Shown one piece after another: positions 1 through 10,022 of a stretch of DNA of 53,121 nt. Source of the DNA: Halonatronum saccharophilum DSM 13868 (GTDB taxonomy: Bacteria; Bacillota; Halanaerobiia; Halobacteroidales; Halobacteroidaceae). A model generated the notes under the pieces. The model did not search any database. It saw only the letters and a program-made list of their open reading frames with translations, and had not been told where the DNA came from. The first letter of the stretch is position 1. Each line of letters opens with the position of its first letter. The stretch is from positions 255,017-308,137 of the forward strand of contig NZ_KI912091.1 in the NCBI RefSeq assembly GCF_000517025.1, given 5' to 3'. The translations under genes and the position numbers were made by a program.

Positions 1-107
1 GTAACAAAGTAATCGATGGAAGTATATTAAATAGCTTAGAGAGACTAGAGAACAAGCTTAAAAGTCTTGAAGTAAGTAAGTTAGGGGTGAAAACTAATGA
101 ATCTTAG
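1..107 (+). CDS. atpH: ATP synthase F1 subunit delta, 3' end only
   Basis: Partial gene entering from the left edge, read in the frame that begins at base 3 and stopping with TAG at 105-107. The visible C-terminus contains [13 protein letters not shown], which corresponds to the conserved end of the delta subunit (VIDGSVRGRLERL in E. coli). Delta is part of the peripheral stalk joining F1 to the membrane b subunits. The gene overlaps the start of atpA by 11 bases, which suggests translational coupling. Only about 34 residues are present, so the call rests on this short motif and on its position directly upstream of atpA. Confidence 0.85.
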   Translation, partial: NKVIDGSILNSLERLENKLKSLEVSKLGVKTNES

Positions 108-1626
108 AGCAGAAGAGATTAGCTCTATAATCAAAAAAGAGATTAAGAATTATGGTGTAGAGTTAGAGACTAAAGGTGTAGGTACTGTTCTTAATGTTGG
201 TGATGGTATCTCTAAAATTTATGGTTTAGAGGGAGCTATGGCCGGAGAGTTGTTAGAGTTTGATAGTGGTGTTTATGGTATGGCCTTAAACCTAGAAGAA
301 AATAGTATAGGTTGTGTTATCTTAGGTGATGAGTCTAAGATTGAAGAAGGAGATACTGTACATAGAACCAATGAGGTAGTTCAAGTACCAATTGGTGAAG
401 AGTTAAAAGGGCGTGTTGTTAATGCCTTAGGAGAACCTATTGATGGTAAAGGGCCAATCAATACTAAAGAAAGTCGTGCTGTTGAATCGGAAGCACCAGG
501 AATTGTAGCTCGTCAACCTGTAGAGGAACCTTTACAGACAGGTATAAAGGCTATAGATTCTATGGTTCCAATTGGAAAGGGCCAACGTGAGTTGATAATC
601 GGTGACCGTCAGACTGGTAAGACAGCTATTGGTATCGATACTATTATTAATCAAAAGGGTAAGGATGTTGCTTGTATTTATGTAGCAATTGGACAGAAGT
701 CTTCGACTGTTGCTCAAATTGTTAATAAGCTAGAGGAGAGTGGAGCTTTAGATTATACAACTGTAGTATCTGCATCAGCTAGTGATCCAGCTCCATTGCA
801 GTACTTAGCTCCTTATGCTGGTTGTGCAATTGGAGAAGGGTTTATGTATGATGGACAAGATGTTTTAGTAGTTTATGATGACCTATCAAGACATGCGGTT
901 GCTTATCGTGAAATGTCTTTATTATTGAGAAGACCACCAGGGCGTGAGGCTTATCCAGGTGATGTTTTCTACTTACACTCTAGATTACTAGAGAGAGCTG
1001 CTAAGTTAAATGACGATTTAGGTGCAGGTTCTTTAACAGCTCTACCTATAATCGAAACTCAAGCAGGAGATATCTCTGCTTATATTCCAACCAATGTAAT
1101 CTCTATTACTGATGGACAGATATTCTTAGAGAGTGAATTATTTTACTCTGGTGTAAGACCAGCAGTTAATGTAGGTTTATCGGTTTCTAGGGTAGGGGGT
1201 AATGCACAGATTAAAGCAATGAAATCTGTAGCGGGAACCTTAAAGTTGGATATGTCTCAGTATCGTGAACTTGAAGCCTTTGCTCAGTTTGGTTCTGATT
1301 TAGATGAATCAACGCAAAAGAAGTTGGCCCGTGGTGAAAGGGTTGTTGAGGTTTTAAAGCAAGGTGAGACTGAATTATTAGATGTTGAAGATCAAATCAT
1401 CATTATCTATGCAGTAACTAATGGTTATTTAGATGGTGTTGATATTGGAGATATAAAGAAATTTGAGAGAGAATTATTGAAGTTTATGAGAGACACCCAC
1501 CCAGAGGTAGGAGAAGAGATCGTTAAAGGTGGTAAGTTAACTGACGAGGTTGAAGAAGATCTAAAGAAAGCCCTGAAGGAATTTGTAGATGGGTTTGTAG
1601 GAACTAAGGATAATAATGAAAATTAA
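97..1626 (+). CDS. atpA: ATP synthase F1 subunit alpha
   Basis: The alpha subunit forms the non-catalytic nucleotide sites of the F1 hexamer on the cytoplasmic face. The protein has 509 residues, a normal length. The P-loop GDRQTGKT lies at residues 169-176, and the N-terminal beta-barrel region contains [11 protein letters not shown]. Downstream features of the family, such as the segment around [14 protein letters not shown], are intact. The ATG start overlaps the atpH stop and is preceded by a GGGGTG ribosome site. It is followed by atpG, atpD and atpC in the standard order, so it belongs to one operon. Confidence 0.98.
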   Translation: MNLRAEEISSIIKKEIKNYGVELETKGVGTVLNVGDGISKIYGLEGAMAGELLEFDSGVYGMALNLEENSIGCVILGDESKIEEGDTVHRTNEVVQVPIGEELKGRVVNALGEPIDGKGPINTKESRAVESEAPGIVARQPVEEPLQTGIKAIDSMVPIGKGQRELIIGDRQTGKTAIGIDTIINQKGKDVACIYVAIGQKSSTVAQIVNKLEESGALDYTTVVSASASDPAPLQYLAPYAGCAIGEGFMYDGQDVLVVYDDLSRHAVAYREMSLLLRRPPGREAYPGDVFYLHSRLLERAAKLNDDLGAGSLTALPIIETQAGDISAYIPTNVISITDGQIFLESELFYSGVRPAVNVGLSVSRVGGNAQIKAMKSVAGTLKLDMSQYRELEAFAQFGSDLDESTQKKLARGERVVEVLKQGETELLDVEDQIIIIYAVTNGYLDGVDIGDIKKFERELLKFMRDTHPEVGEEIVKGGKLTDEVEEDLKKALKEFVDGFVGTKDNNEN

Positions 1627-1667
1627 TTTGATTTATTTTTTCTCTTAAAGGAAGTGGGGTGAGTTAA

Positions 1668-2522
1668 GTGGGTAGTATGAGAGATATAAAGCGGCAGATA
1701 GCCAGTACAGAGAGTACAAAAAAGATAACAAAAGCAATGAAGTTGGTTGCTGCTGCTAAGTTAAGAAAATCTCAAGAGAGGGCTGAAAGTGCCAAGCCCT
1801 TTTTTGAGAAGACTCGTGAGACTTTAGCCAATATCTCTGCAGCAACAGATAGGAGGCTACACCCTCTTTTAGAAGAGAGGGAGATAAAGAAGATTGGATA
1901 TATTATGATTACCGGTGATCGTGGTTTAGCCGGTGCTTACAATAATAGAATCATAAAAAAGGTAGAATCTAACATTGAGGAAAGTAGTGCTGAAAGTGCT
2001 CTAATTACCATTGGGAAGAAAGGTAGAGAGTATTTTAAAAGACTTGGAATCGAGATTCTATCAGAATATATGGATTTAGAAGATAACCCTCAATTTAGTA
2101 CTGCTGTAAATATTGCAGTTGAAGCTATTGAACTTTATAGAGAGGGGATTGTAGATGAAGTTCGCTTAGTATTTACTGAGTTTAATTCTGTTATAAGTCA
2201 AGAAGTAAAAGATGTGAAGTTGTTGCCTGTTCAAGTAGATGAGATAGAACCTGATAAAGAGGCTAATAATTATCTATATGAGCCATCAACTGGAGAAGTT
2301 TTAGATGCAGTATTGCCTCAATATGTAAAGAATATTATCTTTACGGCTTTACTTCAATCTAGAGCTAGTGAATTTGCTTCAAGAATGACAGCTATGGATT
2401 CAGCAACTGACAATGCAGAAGAGATGATTGAGAAGTTGACTTTATCCTACAATAGAGCCCGTCAAGCGGCAATCACACAAGAATTGTCAGAAATTGTTGG
2501 TGGTGCAGAAGCACTAGAATAG
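1668..2522 (+). CDS. atpG: ATP synthase F1 subunit gamma
   Basis: The gamma subunit is the central rotating shaft that couples proton or sodium flow to catalysis. The protein has 284 residues. The N-terminus MGSMRDIKRQIAS followed by KKITKAMKLVAAAKLR is the family signature, and the C-terminus has the matching helix (RASEFASRMTAMDSAT). A GTG start at 1668 is chosen over the ATG nine bases later because the GGGGTGA ribosome site is about 5 bases upstream of the GTG and because gamma subunits conserve the residues before SMRDI. It lies between atpA and atpD. Confidence 0.97.
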   Translation: MGSMRDIKRQIASTESTKKITKAMKLVAAAKLRKSQERAESAKPFFEKTRETLANISAATDRRLHPLLEEREIKKIGYIMITGDRGLAGAYNNRIIKKVESNIEESSAESALITIGKKGREYFKRLGIEILSEYMDLEDNPQFSTAVNIAVEAIELYREGIVDEVRLVFTEFNSVISQEVKDVKLLPVQVDEIEPDKEANNYLYEPSTGEVLDAVLPQYVKNIIFTALLQSRASEFASRMTAMDSATDNAEEMIEKLTLSYNRARQAAITQELSEIVGGAEALE

Positions 2523-2531
2523 GAAGTTTAA

Positions 2532-3971
<1,440 letters not shown>

Positions 3972-3973
3972 TC

Positions 3974-4381
3974 ATGTCTAAGATGAAGGTGAATGTTATA
4001 ACACCTGAGAAGGTTGTTTATGATAAAGAAGCTAGTATGATTGTTGTTCGTACTATTGATGGTAACCGTGGAATTATGCCTAACCATCAAGCTTTGGTTA
4101 CCGGTGTTGACATTGGTGAACTAAAGATTAAAGATGGAGAGGAAGAGAGTATTTTGGCCCTTAGTAAGGGCTATATGGAAGTAAGACCTCAGGAGGTTAA
4201 TATCTTAGTTGATACTGCTGAGTTCTCTCATGAGATTGATGAAGAGAGGGCCAAAGAAGCTAAAGATAGAGCTCAAGAGAGGTTGGCTAAGGGTAATGAA
4301 ATTAATCATAAGCGAGCTGAAATTGCTTTAAGAAAAGCAATTAATCGTTTAAAGGTTGGTAAAGGTAGAAATTTTGAGTAA
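3974..4381 (+). CDS. atpC: ATP synthase F1 subunit epsilon
   Basis: The epsilon subunit binds gamma and regulates ATPase activity. The protein has 135 residues, with the N-terminal beta sandwich (VNVITPEKVVYDKEA, GNRGIMPNHQALVTG, KGYMEVRPQEVNILVDTAE) and a C-terminal helical pair rich in Glu, Arg and Lys (EEERAKEA to ALRKAINRLKV). It is the last gene of the atp operon and runs straight into a terminator hairpin that begins at its stop codon. Confidence 0.96.
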   Translation: MSKMKVNVITPEKVVYDKEASMIVVRTIDGNRGIMPNHQALVTGVDIGELKIKDGEEESILALSKGYMEVRPQEVNILVDTAEFSHEIDEERAKEAKDRAQERLAKGNEINHKRAEIALRKAINRLKVGKGRNFE

Positions 4382-4408
4382 GGGGTATATATCCCTTGCT
4401 CTTTTTTT
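4380..4408 (+). terminator. Rho-independent terminator of the atp operon
   Basis: The stem AAGGG/CCCTT is extended by a self-complementary TATATA core and followed by GCTC and a run of seven T. It starts in the atpC stop codon and so closes the ATP synthase operon. Confidence 0.7.
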
Positions 4409-4451
4409 AAATGAAGTGGTTATTTTGACTATTAAGGAGTATAATAGTTTT

Positions 4452-4664
4452 AGAGCAATAATTGATAGTTGGGAATTGATAATTGATAGTGAAAAGCTTT
4501 TTTCATTTTTACGAATAGGCTGTTAAGTCTTAAAAAGATAACATAAATCGTAAATCAAGAGAATGAAGTAAGTTAAGCTATCTAGGATTAATAATTACAT
4601 TTAAATTATAGAGAGATTTTTATTATAGGTCTTAACTATCAATTGTCAGTTATCAATTTTAAAC
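4452..4664. repeat. Imperfect inverted-repeat element, about 200 bp
   Basis: The gap between the atp terminator and the next gene is about 300 bp and has no coding potential. Its left part carries AATTGATAGTTGGGAATTG followed by ATAATTGATAGTG; its right part carries CTTAACTATCAATTGTCAG followed by TTATCAATT. These arms are reverse complements over about 28 bases with a few mismatches, enclosing about 130 bp of AT-rich DNA. Similar TTGATAGTT/AACTATCAA words recur upstream of ilvC and leuC. It looks like a small non-coding repeat, MITE- or REP-like; no transposase is visible. Confidence 0.55.
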
Positions 4665-4684
4665 TAATCTCGGAGGTGTCTTGA

Positions 4685-5272
4685 TTGAAAGAAGATGACA
4701 TTCAGCAGGAAGCGATTAAATCTCAGGCTGGAAAGAGTGAGTTAGAGAGAAGTTTGGGCGCTGGAATTAATGGAGGTTTTGAGTTGAAAAAAGGTGAGAG
4801 AAATAGATTTCTAGGTGAATTTAGGGAGAGAGTATTAAAGGCTTTAACCTTAGAAGAAGTAGAAGAGCCTGGAACTTACCCTGAGGTCTTAGATGCTATT
4901 AAAGATAGTGATGCTAAGAAGCTTATTATTGATCGAAGGGTAGATATGGATGCAGCAAGAGAATATATCAATTTAGCCCGAAAAAACAATATTTCCTTTA
5001 AAAAAGTTAGTTCTCCAGATTTTAAAGGTGATACTGCTTTAGTTGTAGTTAGCGATAAAGCTATTCATCGTGATAATATATCTGTTAGTAAAGAAGATGA
5101 TGGGTTAGATGGTATAGGGATAAAAGAAGAAGTTATTAGGGCCAAAGGTGAAAAAATTTGTGATGAATGTTACGATTTAATTGAAGAAAATGCTCCAAAC
5201 AAGCTAAAAAACTATAAAAAAATGAGTTGGGTTGATAAGTTATTAGCAAAGAAGTGTCCGTGTGAGCAATAG
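4685..5272 (+). CDS. YueI-like protein (DUF1694 family)
   Basis: The protein has 195 residues and no signal peptide. The N-terminal motif LERSLGAGINGGFELKKGER followed by FLGEFRERVLKALTLEEV matches the YueI/DUF1694 family of Firmicutes, whose biochemical role is not established. The middle part (AKKLIIDRRVDMDAAREYIN) resembles a small alpha/beta fold. The C-terminus has a cysteine pair (CDECYDL) and a CPC motif, possibly a metal or redox site; that is inference. The TTG start at 4685 is chosen because GGAGGTG ends about 6 bases upstream and no better start is in frame. It sits between atpC and murA. Confidence 0.75.
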   Translation: MKEDDIQQEAIKSQAGKSELERSLGAGINGGFELKKGERNRFLGEFRERVLKALTLEEVEEPGTYPEVLDAIKDSDAKKLIIDRRVDMDAAREYINLARKNNISFKKVSSPDFKGDTALVVVSDKAIHRDNISVSKEDDGLDGIGIKEEVIRAKGEKICDECYDLIEENAPNKLKNYKKMSWVDKLLAKKCPCEQ

Positions 5273-5368
5273 TGGTATTTTAATGTAATTAATCATTTTA
5301 AGGAGGAACTTAAGGGTTAATCAAGAAGGTATTTAGTATCTTAGATTAATTCAAGTAGGGGGATATTA

Positions 5369-6619
5369 ATGGAAAAGTTGATAATAAAAGGTGGCAATAA
5401 ATTGGAAGGGAATATAGCGATAAGTGGGGCCAAAAATGCTGCCTTACCTATCGTTATGGCTAGTTTAATTGGTGAAGGGAGAAGTTTTTTAGATAATATA
5501 CCTAGACTTAGAGATATTGATAACTTGGTTAAAATATTAGAAGCATTAGGAGCTAAGGTAGATTATAAAGGTAATAGTTTAGATATAGATTCAGATTCTG
5601 TTAATCTTTTAGAGGTTCCTTATAAGTTGGCCCGGAAGATGAGAGCATCTTATTATGCATTAGGTGCTCTTTTAGCTAGATATGGACAAGCAGCAACTAC
5701 TTTACCTGGAGGTTGTGAGATAGGAAGTAGACCTATTGACTTACATTTAAAAGGATTTAAGGCTTTAGGGGCAGAGGTTACTATTGAACATGGCTTAGTT
5801 GAAATTAAAGGTGAAAATTTAAAAGGGGCAAAGATTTATCTAGACTATCCAAGTGTAGGAGCAACCTTGAACATTATGATGGCAGCAGTTAAAGCAGAAG
5901 GAAAGACTATTATTGAAAATAGTGCTAGAGAACCAGAAATTATTGATCTAGCAAACTATTTAAATGTAATGGGGGCTAAGGTTAAGGGTGCAGGAACAGA
6001 CATAATAAGAGTAGAGGGTGTTAAAAAGTTAAAAGGAACTGATTATACAATCATTCCAGATAGAATTGAGGCCGGAACTTATATGATGATGGCTGCTATA
6101 ACAGGGAGCAATCTATATATTGATAAAGTTTTAGTTGAGCATGTAAAGCCTTTAATAGCAAAGTTAAAAGAGATGGGTGTAGGGGTTGAAGAGGATATAG
6201 GCGGTGTTAGAGTAATTGGAAATAAAAATTTCAAATCAGTAGACGTTAAGACCTTGCCATATCCAGGTTTTCCTACAGATATGCAGGCTCAATTTATGGC
6301 TTTATTAACCCAAGCTAAGGGTAGCTCTATGGTTATTGAGACAGTATTTGAAAATAGATTTGGTCATGCAGATGAGCTAAAGCGAATGGGAGCAGATATT
6401 AAAATTGATGGTAGAACGGCTATGGTTAAATATACTCCTTTAAGTGCTGCTTCTGTTAAGGCTACAGATTTAAGAGCAGGTGCTGCTTTGATTTTAGCAG
6501 CTTTAGTTGCAGAAGGAGAGACTGAGATAAGGGATATCTACCATATTGAACGTGGTTATGAGGATATAGTCAATAAGTTACAAGGTGTTGGAGTCGACAT
6601 TAAGAAGGTCAGTGAGTAG
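5369..6619 (+). CDS. murA: UDP-N-acetylglucosamine 1-carboxyvinyltransferase
   Basis: MurA transfers enolpyruvate from phosphoenolpyruvate to UDP-GlcNAc, the first committed step of peptidoglycan synthesis, in the cytoplasm. The protein has 416 residues, typical of the family. It opens with MEKLIIKGGNKLEGNIAISG followed by AKNAALP. The catalytic loop LPGGCEIGSRPIDLHL has its cysteine at 116, equivalent to Cys115 of E. coli and the fosfomycin target. The position between the atp operon and spoIID matches the location of murAA in B. subtilis. Confidence 0.97.
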   Translation: MEKLIIKGGNKLEGNIAISGAKNAALPIVMASLIGEGRSFLDNIPRLRDIDNLVKILEALGAKVDYKGNSLDIDSDSVNLLEVPYKLARKMRASYYALGALLARYGQAATTLPGGCEIGSRPIDLHLKGFKALGAEVTIEHGLVEIKGENLKGAKIYLDYPSVGATLNIMMAAVKAEGKTIIENSAREPEIIDLANYLNVMGAKVKGAGTDIIRVEGVKKLKGTDYTIIPDRIEAGTYMMMAAITGSNLYIDKVLVEHVKPLIAKLKEMGVGVEEDIGGVRVIGNKNFKSVDVKTLPYPGFPTDMQAQFMALLTQAKGSSMVIETVFENRFGHADELKRMGADIKIDGRTAMVKYTPLSAASVKATDLRAGAALILAALVAEGETEIRDIYHIERGYEDIVNKLQGVGVDIKKVSE

Positions 6620-6743
6620 AGCAGTTTATAATTGACAGTTAAAAGCCGTGTACAATATACAATTAAGATCAAAGAATAGAGGTACCTTTGAAATTGGGAT
6701 TACACGAAGGGTTTATGGTTTTTATAAACCCTGAGGAATAGAG

Positions 6744-6772
6744 AGAAAGCACCCGCGAGGGTGCTTTCTTTA
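6744..6772 (+). terminator. Terminator after murA
   Basis: An 11-bp perfect stem, AGAAAGCACCC/GGGTGCTTTCT, closed by a GCGA tetraloop of the GNRA class. Only three T residues complete the stem end before TATATA, so the U-tract is short, but the hairpin is very stable for this genome. Confidence 0.75.
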
Positions 6773-6911
6773 TATAGTAGTAATATCTTGCTGCTATAAT
6801 TTACCTACTCTTAGTTAAAGACCTAAGCTTTTTAGCTGATGACTGAAAGATGACTGAAAGTTGATAGCTGTCCGCGATAATAATAAATCTATAGCTTTAT
6901 TATTATCAAGT

Positions 6912-6940
6912 AACATATCTTCTTTCTTTAGGCATAGTTA
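6912..6940 (+). promoter_or_regulatory. Possible sigma-E-type promoter of spoIID
   Basis: AACATATC (-35-like) and CATAGTTA (-10-like) are separated by about 13 bases, roughly resembling the mother-cell sigma-E consensus (KMATATT and CATACANT). spoIID belongs to the sigma-E regulon in Bacillus. The match is partial and the call rests mainly on context. Confidence 0.3.
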
Positions 6941-6968
6941 TTAATATGTATGTTTAAGGAGGAGGATA

Positions 6969-7874
6969 ATGAAGAAGGTAATCTTAAGTATTCTTAGTAT
7001 TAATTTAATCATTTTAATTATAGTTCCTTATTCTACTCTCAAAACTTTTAATTTATTTTTCAATTCTTCCCAAAGAATAGATATTTATAATGTAAAAACA
7101 GGGGAGATTATGGAATTGGATATAGAAGAATACTTAAAGGGAGTAGTTGCTGCAGAGATGCCTGCCTTATTTGAAATTGAAGCCTTGAAGGCACAATCGG
7201 TAGCAGCTAGAACCTATACTTTAAATAAAATGAGAAATAGTAGATTGACTACAGATAGTAATACTGATCAAGCTTGGGCTTCTCAAGAAGATTTACTCCA
7301 AAGATGGGGTCTTAGTGGATATTTGAATTATTGGCCAAAGATATCGGCAGCAGTAGAGGAGACTAAAGGCTGGGTATTGTTTTATAGAGGAGATTTTATT
7401 AATGCGGTATATCACTCTACTAGTGGAGACTATACAGAGCCAGCTCATAAGGTTTGGGGAAATAGAGTTTCTTATTTACAAAGTGTTGCAAGTGATTATG
7501 AGCAGGAGTCCCCCTATTATCAAAGAAATAGTAGGTTTTCAAGAGATGAAGTGGCAAATAAACTAGAGGTTAGTTTAAATGATCTATCTTTGATAGAGAT
7601 AAGTAAGAGGAGTTCTAGTGATAGAGTATTAGAGATGAGAGTTGGAGATGATATATTTTCAGGAAGAGAGATTAGAAGTAAGTTGGCCCTTCATTCAACA
7701 AACTTTAGTTTAAAAGAGGATGGAGAATATATAGTTTTTTCTACTTCTGGGTATGGTCATGGAGTAGGTATGAGCCAATATGGTGCTAACGGTATGGCAA
7801 GAAGAGGTTATGATTTTAAAGATATATTACAGCATTATTATACGGGAGTAACTTTAAAAGAGTATAACAATTAA
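6969..7874 (+). CDS. spoIID: Stage II sporulation protein D (peptidoglycan lytic transglycosylase)
   Basis: SpoIID cleaves peptidoglycan glycan strands during engulfment of the forespore, together with SpoIIM and SpoIIP, at the mother-cell membrane. The protein has 301 residues with an N-terminal signal anchor (residues about 4-22). The catalytic core motif VVAAEMPALFEIEALKAQ places the expected catalytic glutamate at residue 63. The C-terminal signature GYGHGVGMSQYGANGMARRG followed by YDF is fully conserved. The start follows an AAGGAGGAGG ribosome site. It precedes the spoIIQ-like gene and spoIIID, as in B. subtilis. Confidence 0.95.
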   Translation: MKKVILSILSINLIILIIVPYSTLKTFNLFFNSSQRIDIYNVKTGEIMELDIEEYLKGVVAAEMPALFEIEALKAQSVAARTYTLNKMRNSRLTTDSNTDQAWASQEDLLQRWGLSGYLNYWPKISAAVEETKGWVLFYRGDFINAVYHSTSGDYTEPAHKVWGNRVSYLQSVASDYEQESPYYQRNSRFSRDEVANKLEVSLNDLSLIEISKRSSSDRVLEMRVGDDIFSGREIRSKLALHSTNFSLKEDGEYIVFSTSGYGHGVGMSQYGANGMARRGYDFKDILQHYYTGVTLKEYNN

Positions 7875-7933
7875 TTAATTTAATGTATAAAATTATCACT
7901 TATGGATATTATAATTCTTGAGGTGAATAATTT

Positions 7934-8752
7934 ATGAAAAAAAGAAAAAAAGAAAAGAAAAAAAATGAAAGAAAGCTTCCGTTGTCTGTAATCTTAGATA
8001 AGAAAAAGGCTCAATTAAAGGATGAAATTAGGGAATTAAAGAAGTTAAATGGAGTTAAGTACATTGTGTTTTTTATCTTTTTTGTTGTTTTGGGGATGGC
8101 TTTTGCTTTATATAATCATAACTCAGCTTTAAAATTAGAAGAGATAGAAGAATATCATTTTCAAAGTACATCAAATGACACATATTATAGTGAAATTAAT
8201 TTAGATGATGATGATGTTTCTAACTATCGGTTAGATGTACAAGAGATAAAAGATGTAAGTGAAGTTAGAAGTGAGCCAGAAGAAGAAAAAGAAGTAACTC
8301 AAGAGAGTGAAGCGCTTAGAGTTAGTGCAAGAGTTGCTAGTGAACAGGAAATTATTAGTTTGTCTAATCCAGTAGAAGGTGAGTTGGCCCTTTTATGGAG
8401 AGAACCCTATAAAGATAGGATATTAGATGCTTGGAAATTTAATTCTGGAATAGATATAAAAGCATCGATTGGAACCAAAGTTAAGGCTGCCCAGAGGGGG
8501 TATGTTGAGGAATTAATAAATGATGATTATCGAGGGATGACAATTATAATTAAACATAATGATACTTATAAGACCTTATATAAAAATTTAAAGAGCAGTT
8601 ATATAGAGGAAGGAGAAGAGGTCTCTAAAGGGCAAGCTATAGGTGAAGTTGGAGATAGTGGGAGAAATGAGGATAATGTTTTTCACTTTGAGCTATTGAA
8701 GTTTGATGGGAATAATTACAATAATATTTCACCCCTTGATTATATTAAGTAA
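7934..8752 (+). CDS. spoIIQ: SpoIIQ-like membrane protein with degenerate M23 (LytM) domain
   Basis: The protein has 272 residues: a very basic cytoplasmic N-terminus (residues 1-40), one membrane segment (about 42-60), an acidic linker and a C-terminal LytM/M23 fold (about 150-272). SpoIIQ is the forespore partner of SpoIIIAH in the feeding channel. The usual zinc ligands are eroded: the first His of the HxGxD motif is Asn (FNSGIDI), and the HxH motif reads VFHFEL, with the first His replaced by Val. The domain is therefore probably not an active endopeptidase, as in Bacillus SpoIIQ. The position between spoIID and spoIIID supports the name more than the sequence alone does. Confidence 0.75.
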   Translation: MKKRKKEKKKNERKLPLSVILDKKKAQLKDEIRELKKLNGVKYIVFFIFFVVLGMAFALYNHNSALKLEEIEEYHFQSTSNDTYYSEINLDDDDVSNYRLDVQEIKDVSEVRSEPEEEKEVTQESEALRVSARVASEQEIISLSNPVEGELALLWREPYKDRILDAWKFNSGIDIKASIGTKVKAAQRGYVEELINDDYRGMTIIIKHNDTYKTLYKNLKSSYIEEGEEVSKGQAIGEVGDSGRNEDNVFHFELLKFDGNNYNNISPLDYIK

Positions 8753-8858
8753 TGTATCTTTATTAACTTTAAAAGTTTTAATAAAATATTTTTGTAATAC
8801 TCTCTTAATAATTGCATATATATTAACTAAGACTGCAATTATTAAGGGGGACAAGTTA

Positions 8859-9122
8859 ATGAAGGATTACATTTACAAAAGAGTGTTAGAGGTAGCAGAG
8901 TATATATACAATACTAAAGCAACAGTAAGGCAAGCAGCTAAGGTCTTTGGAGTTAGTAAGAGCACTATCCATAAAGATATAACCGACAGGTTGGAGAAAA
9001 TTGATAATGGACTAGCTCAAGATATAAAAGAAGTATTAGAGTATAATAAGGCAGAAAGACATGTTAGAGGAGGAGAGTCTACTAGGAGAAAGTATCTAAA
9101 AAGTAAGATATCCAATCAATGA
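8859..9122 (+). CDS. spoIIID: Sporulation transcriptional regulator SpoIIID
   Basis: A small DNA-binding regulator of mother-cell gene expression, 87 residues. The N-terminus MKDYIYKRVLEVAEYI and the helix-turn-helix RQAAKVFGVSKSTIHKDITD are characteristic of SpoIIID, followed by the basic tail HVRGGESTRRKYL. The ATG at 8859 is chosen because AAGGGGG lies 8 bases upstream and the protein then has the family length; an upstream start would overlap the spoIIQ-like gene. A strong terminator follows immediately, so the gene ends its transcript. Confidence 0.96.
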   Translation: MKDYIYKRVLEVAEYIYNTKATVRQAAKVFGVSKSTIHKDITDRLEKIDNGLAQDIKEVLEYNKAERHVRGGESTRRKYLKSKISNQ

Positions 9123-9155
9123 AAGAGAATGGCAACTATGCCATTCTCTTTTTTT
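9123..9155 (+). terminator. Terminator after spoIIID
   Basis: A perfect 11-bp stem AAGAGAATGGC/GCCATTCTCTT with a six-base loop (AACTAT), followed by T residues. It begins one base after the spoIIID stop and separates the sporulation genes from the flagellar operon. Confidence 0.92.
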
Positions 9156-9260
9156 ATTTATTTAAGTAATATAGAGGATTTTTTATCTCTATGTATAATT
9201 AAGATAAGTAAGGTCAGTTTTAAGAGGGAAATTTATTTATTTCATAAGGAGGTACTTCAT

Positions 9261-10001
9261 ATGATAAGAGGTCTATACATATCGGCATCTGGTATGAAAA
9301 ATTCAATGGAGAAGAACAATCTTATCTCTAATAATTTAGCAAATGTAAATACTAATGGATATAAAAGAGATATAGCTGTGGAAAGAACATTTGGTAGTCA
9401 ATTGATGCATAGGATTGATAATAATAAAACTAATGTTGGAGAAGTGGATTCAGGAGTATATATGGATGAAGTTGCTTTGGATCATAGTAGAGGTAATTTT
9501 AAAGAAACAGGGAATAGTTTTGATTGGGCCATAAGTGGAGAGGGTTTCTTTACAGTGGAAACTCCAGGAGGAGTAAGATATACTAGAAATGGAAATTTCA
9601 CATTAAATGAACAGCGTCAAGTTGTCACTCAAGATGGTTATTTAGTTAGAGGAGAAAATGGTATTTTGCAGGTTCCTGAAGGCGAGGAAGTAATGGTAAG
9701 TGGTAATAACTTAATGGTAGATGGAGCGATTATTGATCGCATTCAGGTGACTAGCTTTTCTAATAAATCTGCTTTATCAAAGGAAGGTAGTTCATTATTT
9801 AGAAGTGGTCCTGGAGTAGGTAATGTGTTTGTTGCTGCTGGGGAAGTTCAACAAGGTTATTTAGAAGGTTCTAATGTTAATGCAATTGAAGAGATGGTAA
9901 AGATGATTGAAAATAATAGAATTTATGAGTCAGACCAAAAAGCTATACAAGCTCAAGATGATACTTTAAGTAAGGCTGTTAATGAAGTAGGAAGGGTTTA
10001 A
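9261..10001 (+). CDS. flgF: Flagellar basal-body rod protein FlgF (FlhO-like)
   Basis: A proximal or distal rod component of the flagellar basal body, exported through the flagellar type III system. The protein has 246 residues. The rod-protein N-terminus MIRGLYISASGM and NLISNNLANVNTNGYKRD, and the C-terminal EGSNVNAIEEMVKMIENNRI, are hallmarks of the FlgF/FlgG family. The start at 9261 is fixed by AAGGAGG 8 bases upstream; an earlier in-frame start would fall in the spoIIID terminator. It is followed at 21 bases by flgG. In B. subtilis the equivalent pair flhO-flhP also lies just beyond spoIIID. Confidence 0.93.
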   Translation: MIRGLYISASGMKNSMEKNNLISNNLANVNTNGYKRDIAVERTFGSQLMHRIDNNKTNVGEVDSGVYMDEVALDHSRGNFKETGNSFDWAISGEGFFTVETPGGVRYTRNGNFTLNEQRQVVTQDGYLVRGENGILQVPEGEEVMVSGNNLMVDGAIIDRIQVTSFSNKSALSKEGSSLFRSGPGVGNVFVAAGEVQQGYLEGSNVNAIEEMVKMIENNRIYESDQKAIQAQDDTLSKAVNEVGRV

Positions 10002-10022
10002 AGAAAAAAAGGAGGAAGATAA

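Larger units (their letters stand above)
6620..6968. other. Intergenic region between murA and spoIID
   Basis: About 350 bp without a gene. It holds a stem GGGTTTAT/ATAAACCC (6709-6731) and then the strong terminator listed separately. Further right is a stretch of short related words (GATGACTGAAAGATGACTG, then AAAGTTGATAGCTG, 6838-6867) of the type found in other intergenic regions of the window. A possible sporulation promoter precedes spoIID. No small ORF with a convincing ribosome site was found. Confidence 0.5.

Noticed and set aside
8703-8858. N-terminal extension of spoIIID into the spoIIQ-like gene
   Set aside because: The extension is not similar to SpoIIID, overlaps the upstream gene, and a good ribosome site precedes the internal ATG at 8859.
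9129-9260. N-terminal extension of flgF
   Set aside because: It would be translated from the spoIIID terminator hairpin; the rod-protein N-terminus begins at 9261 after AAGGAGG.
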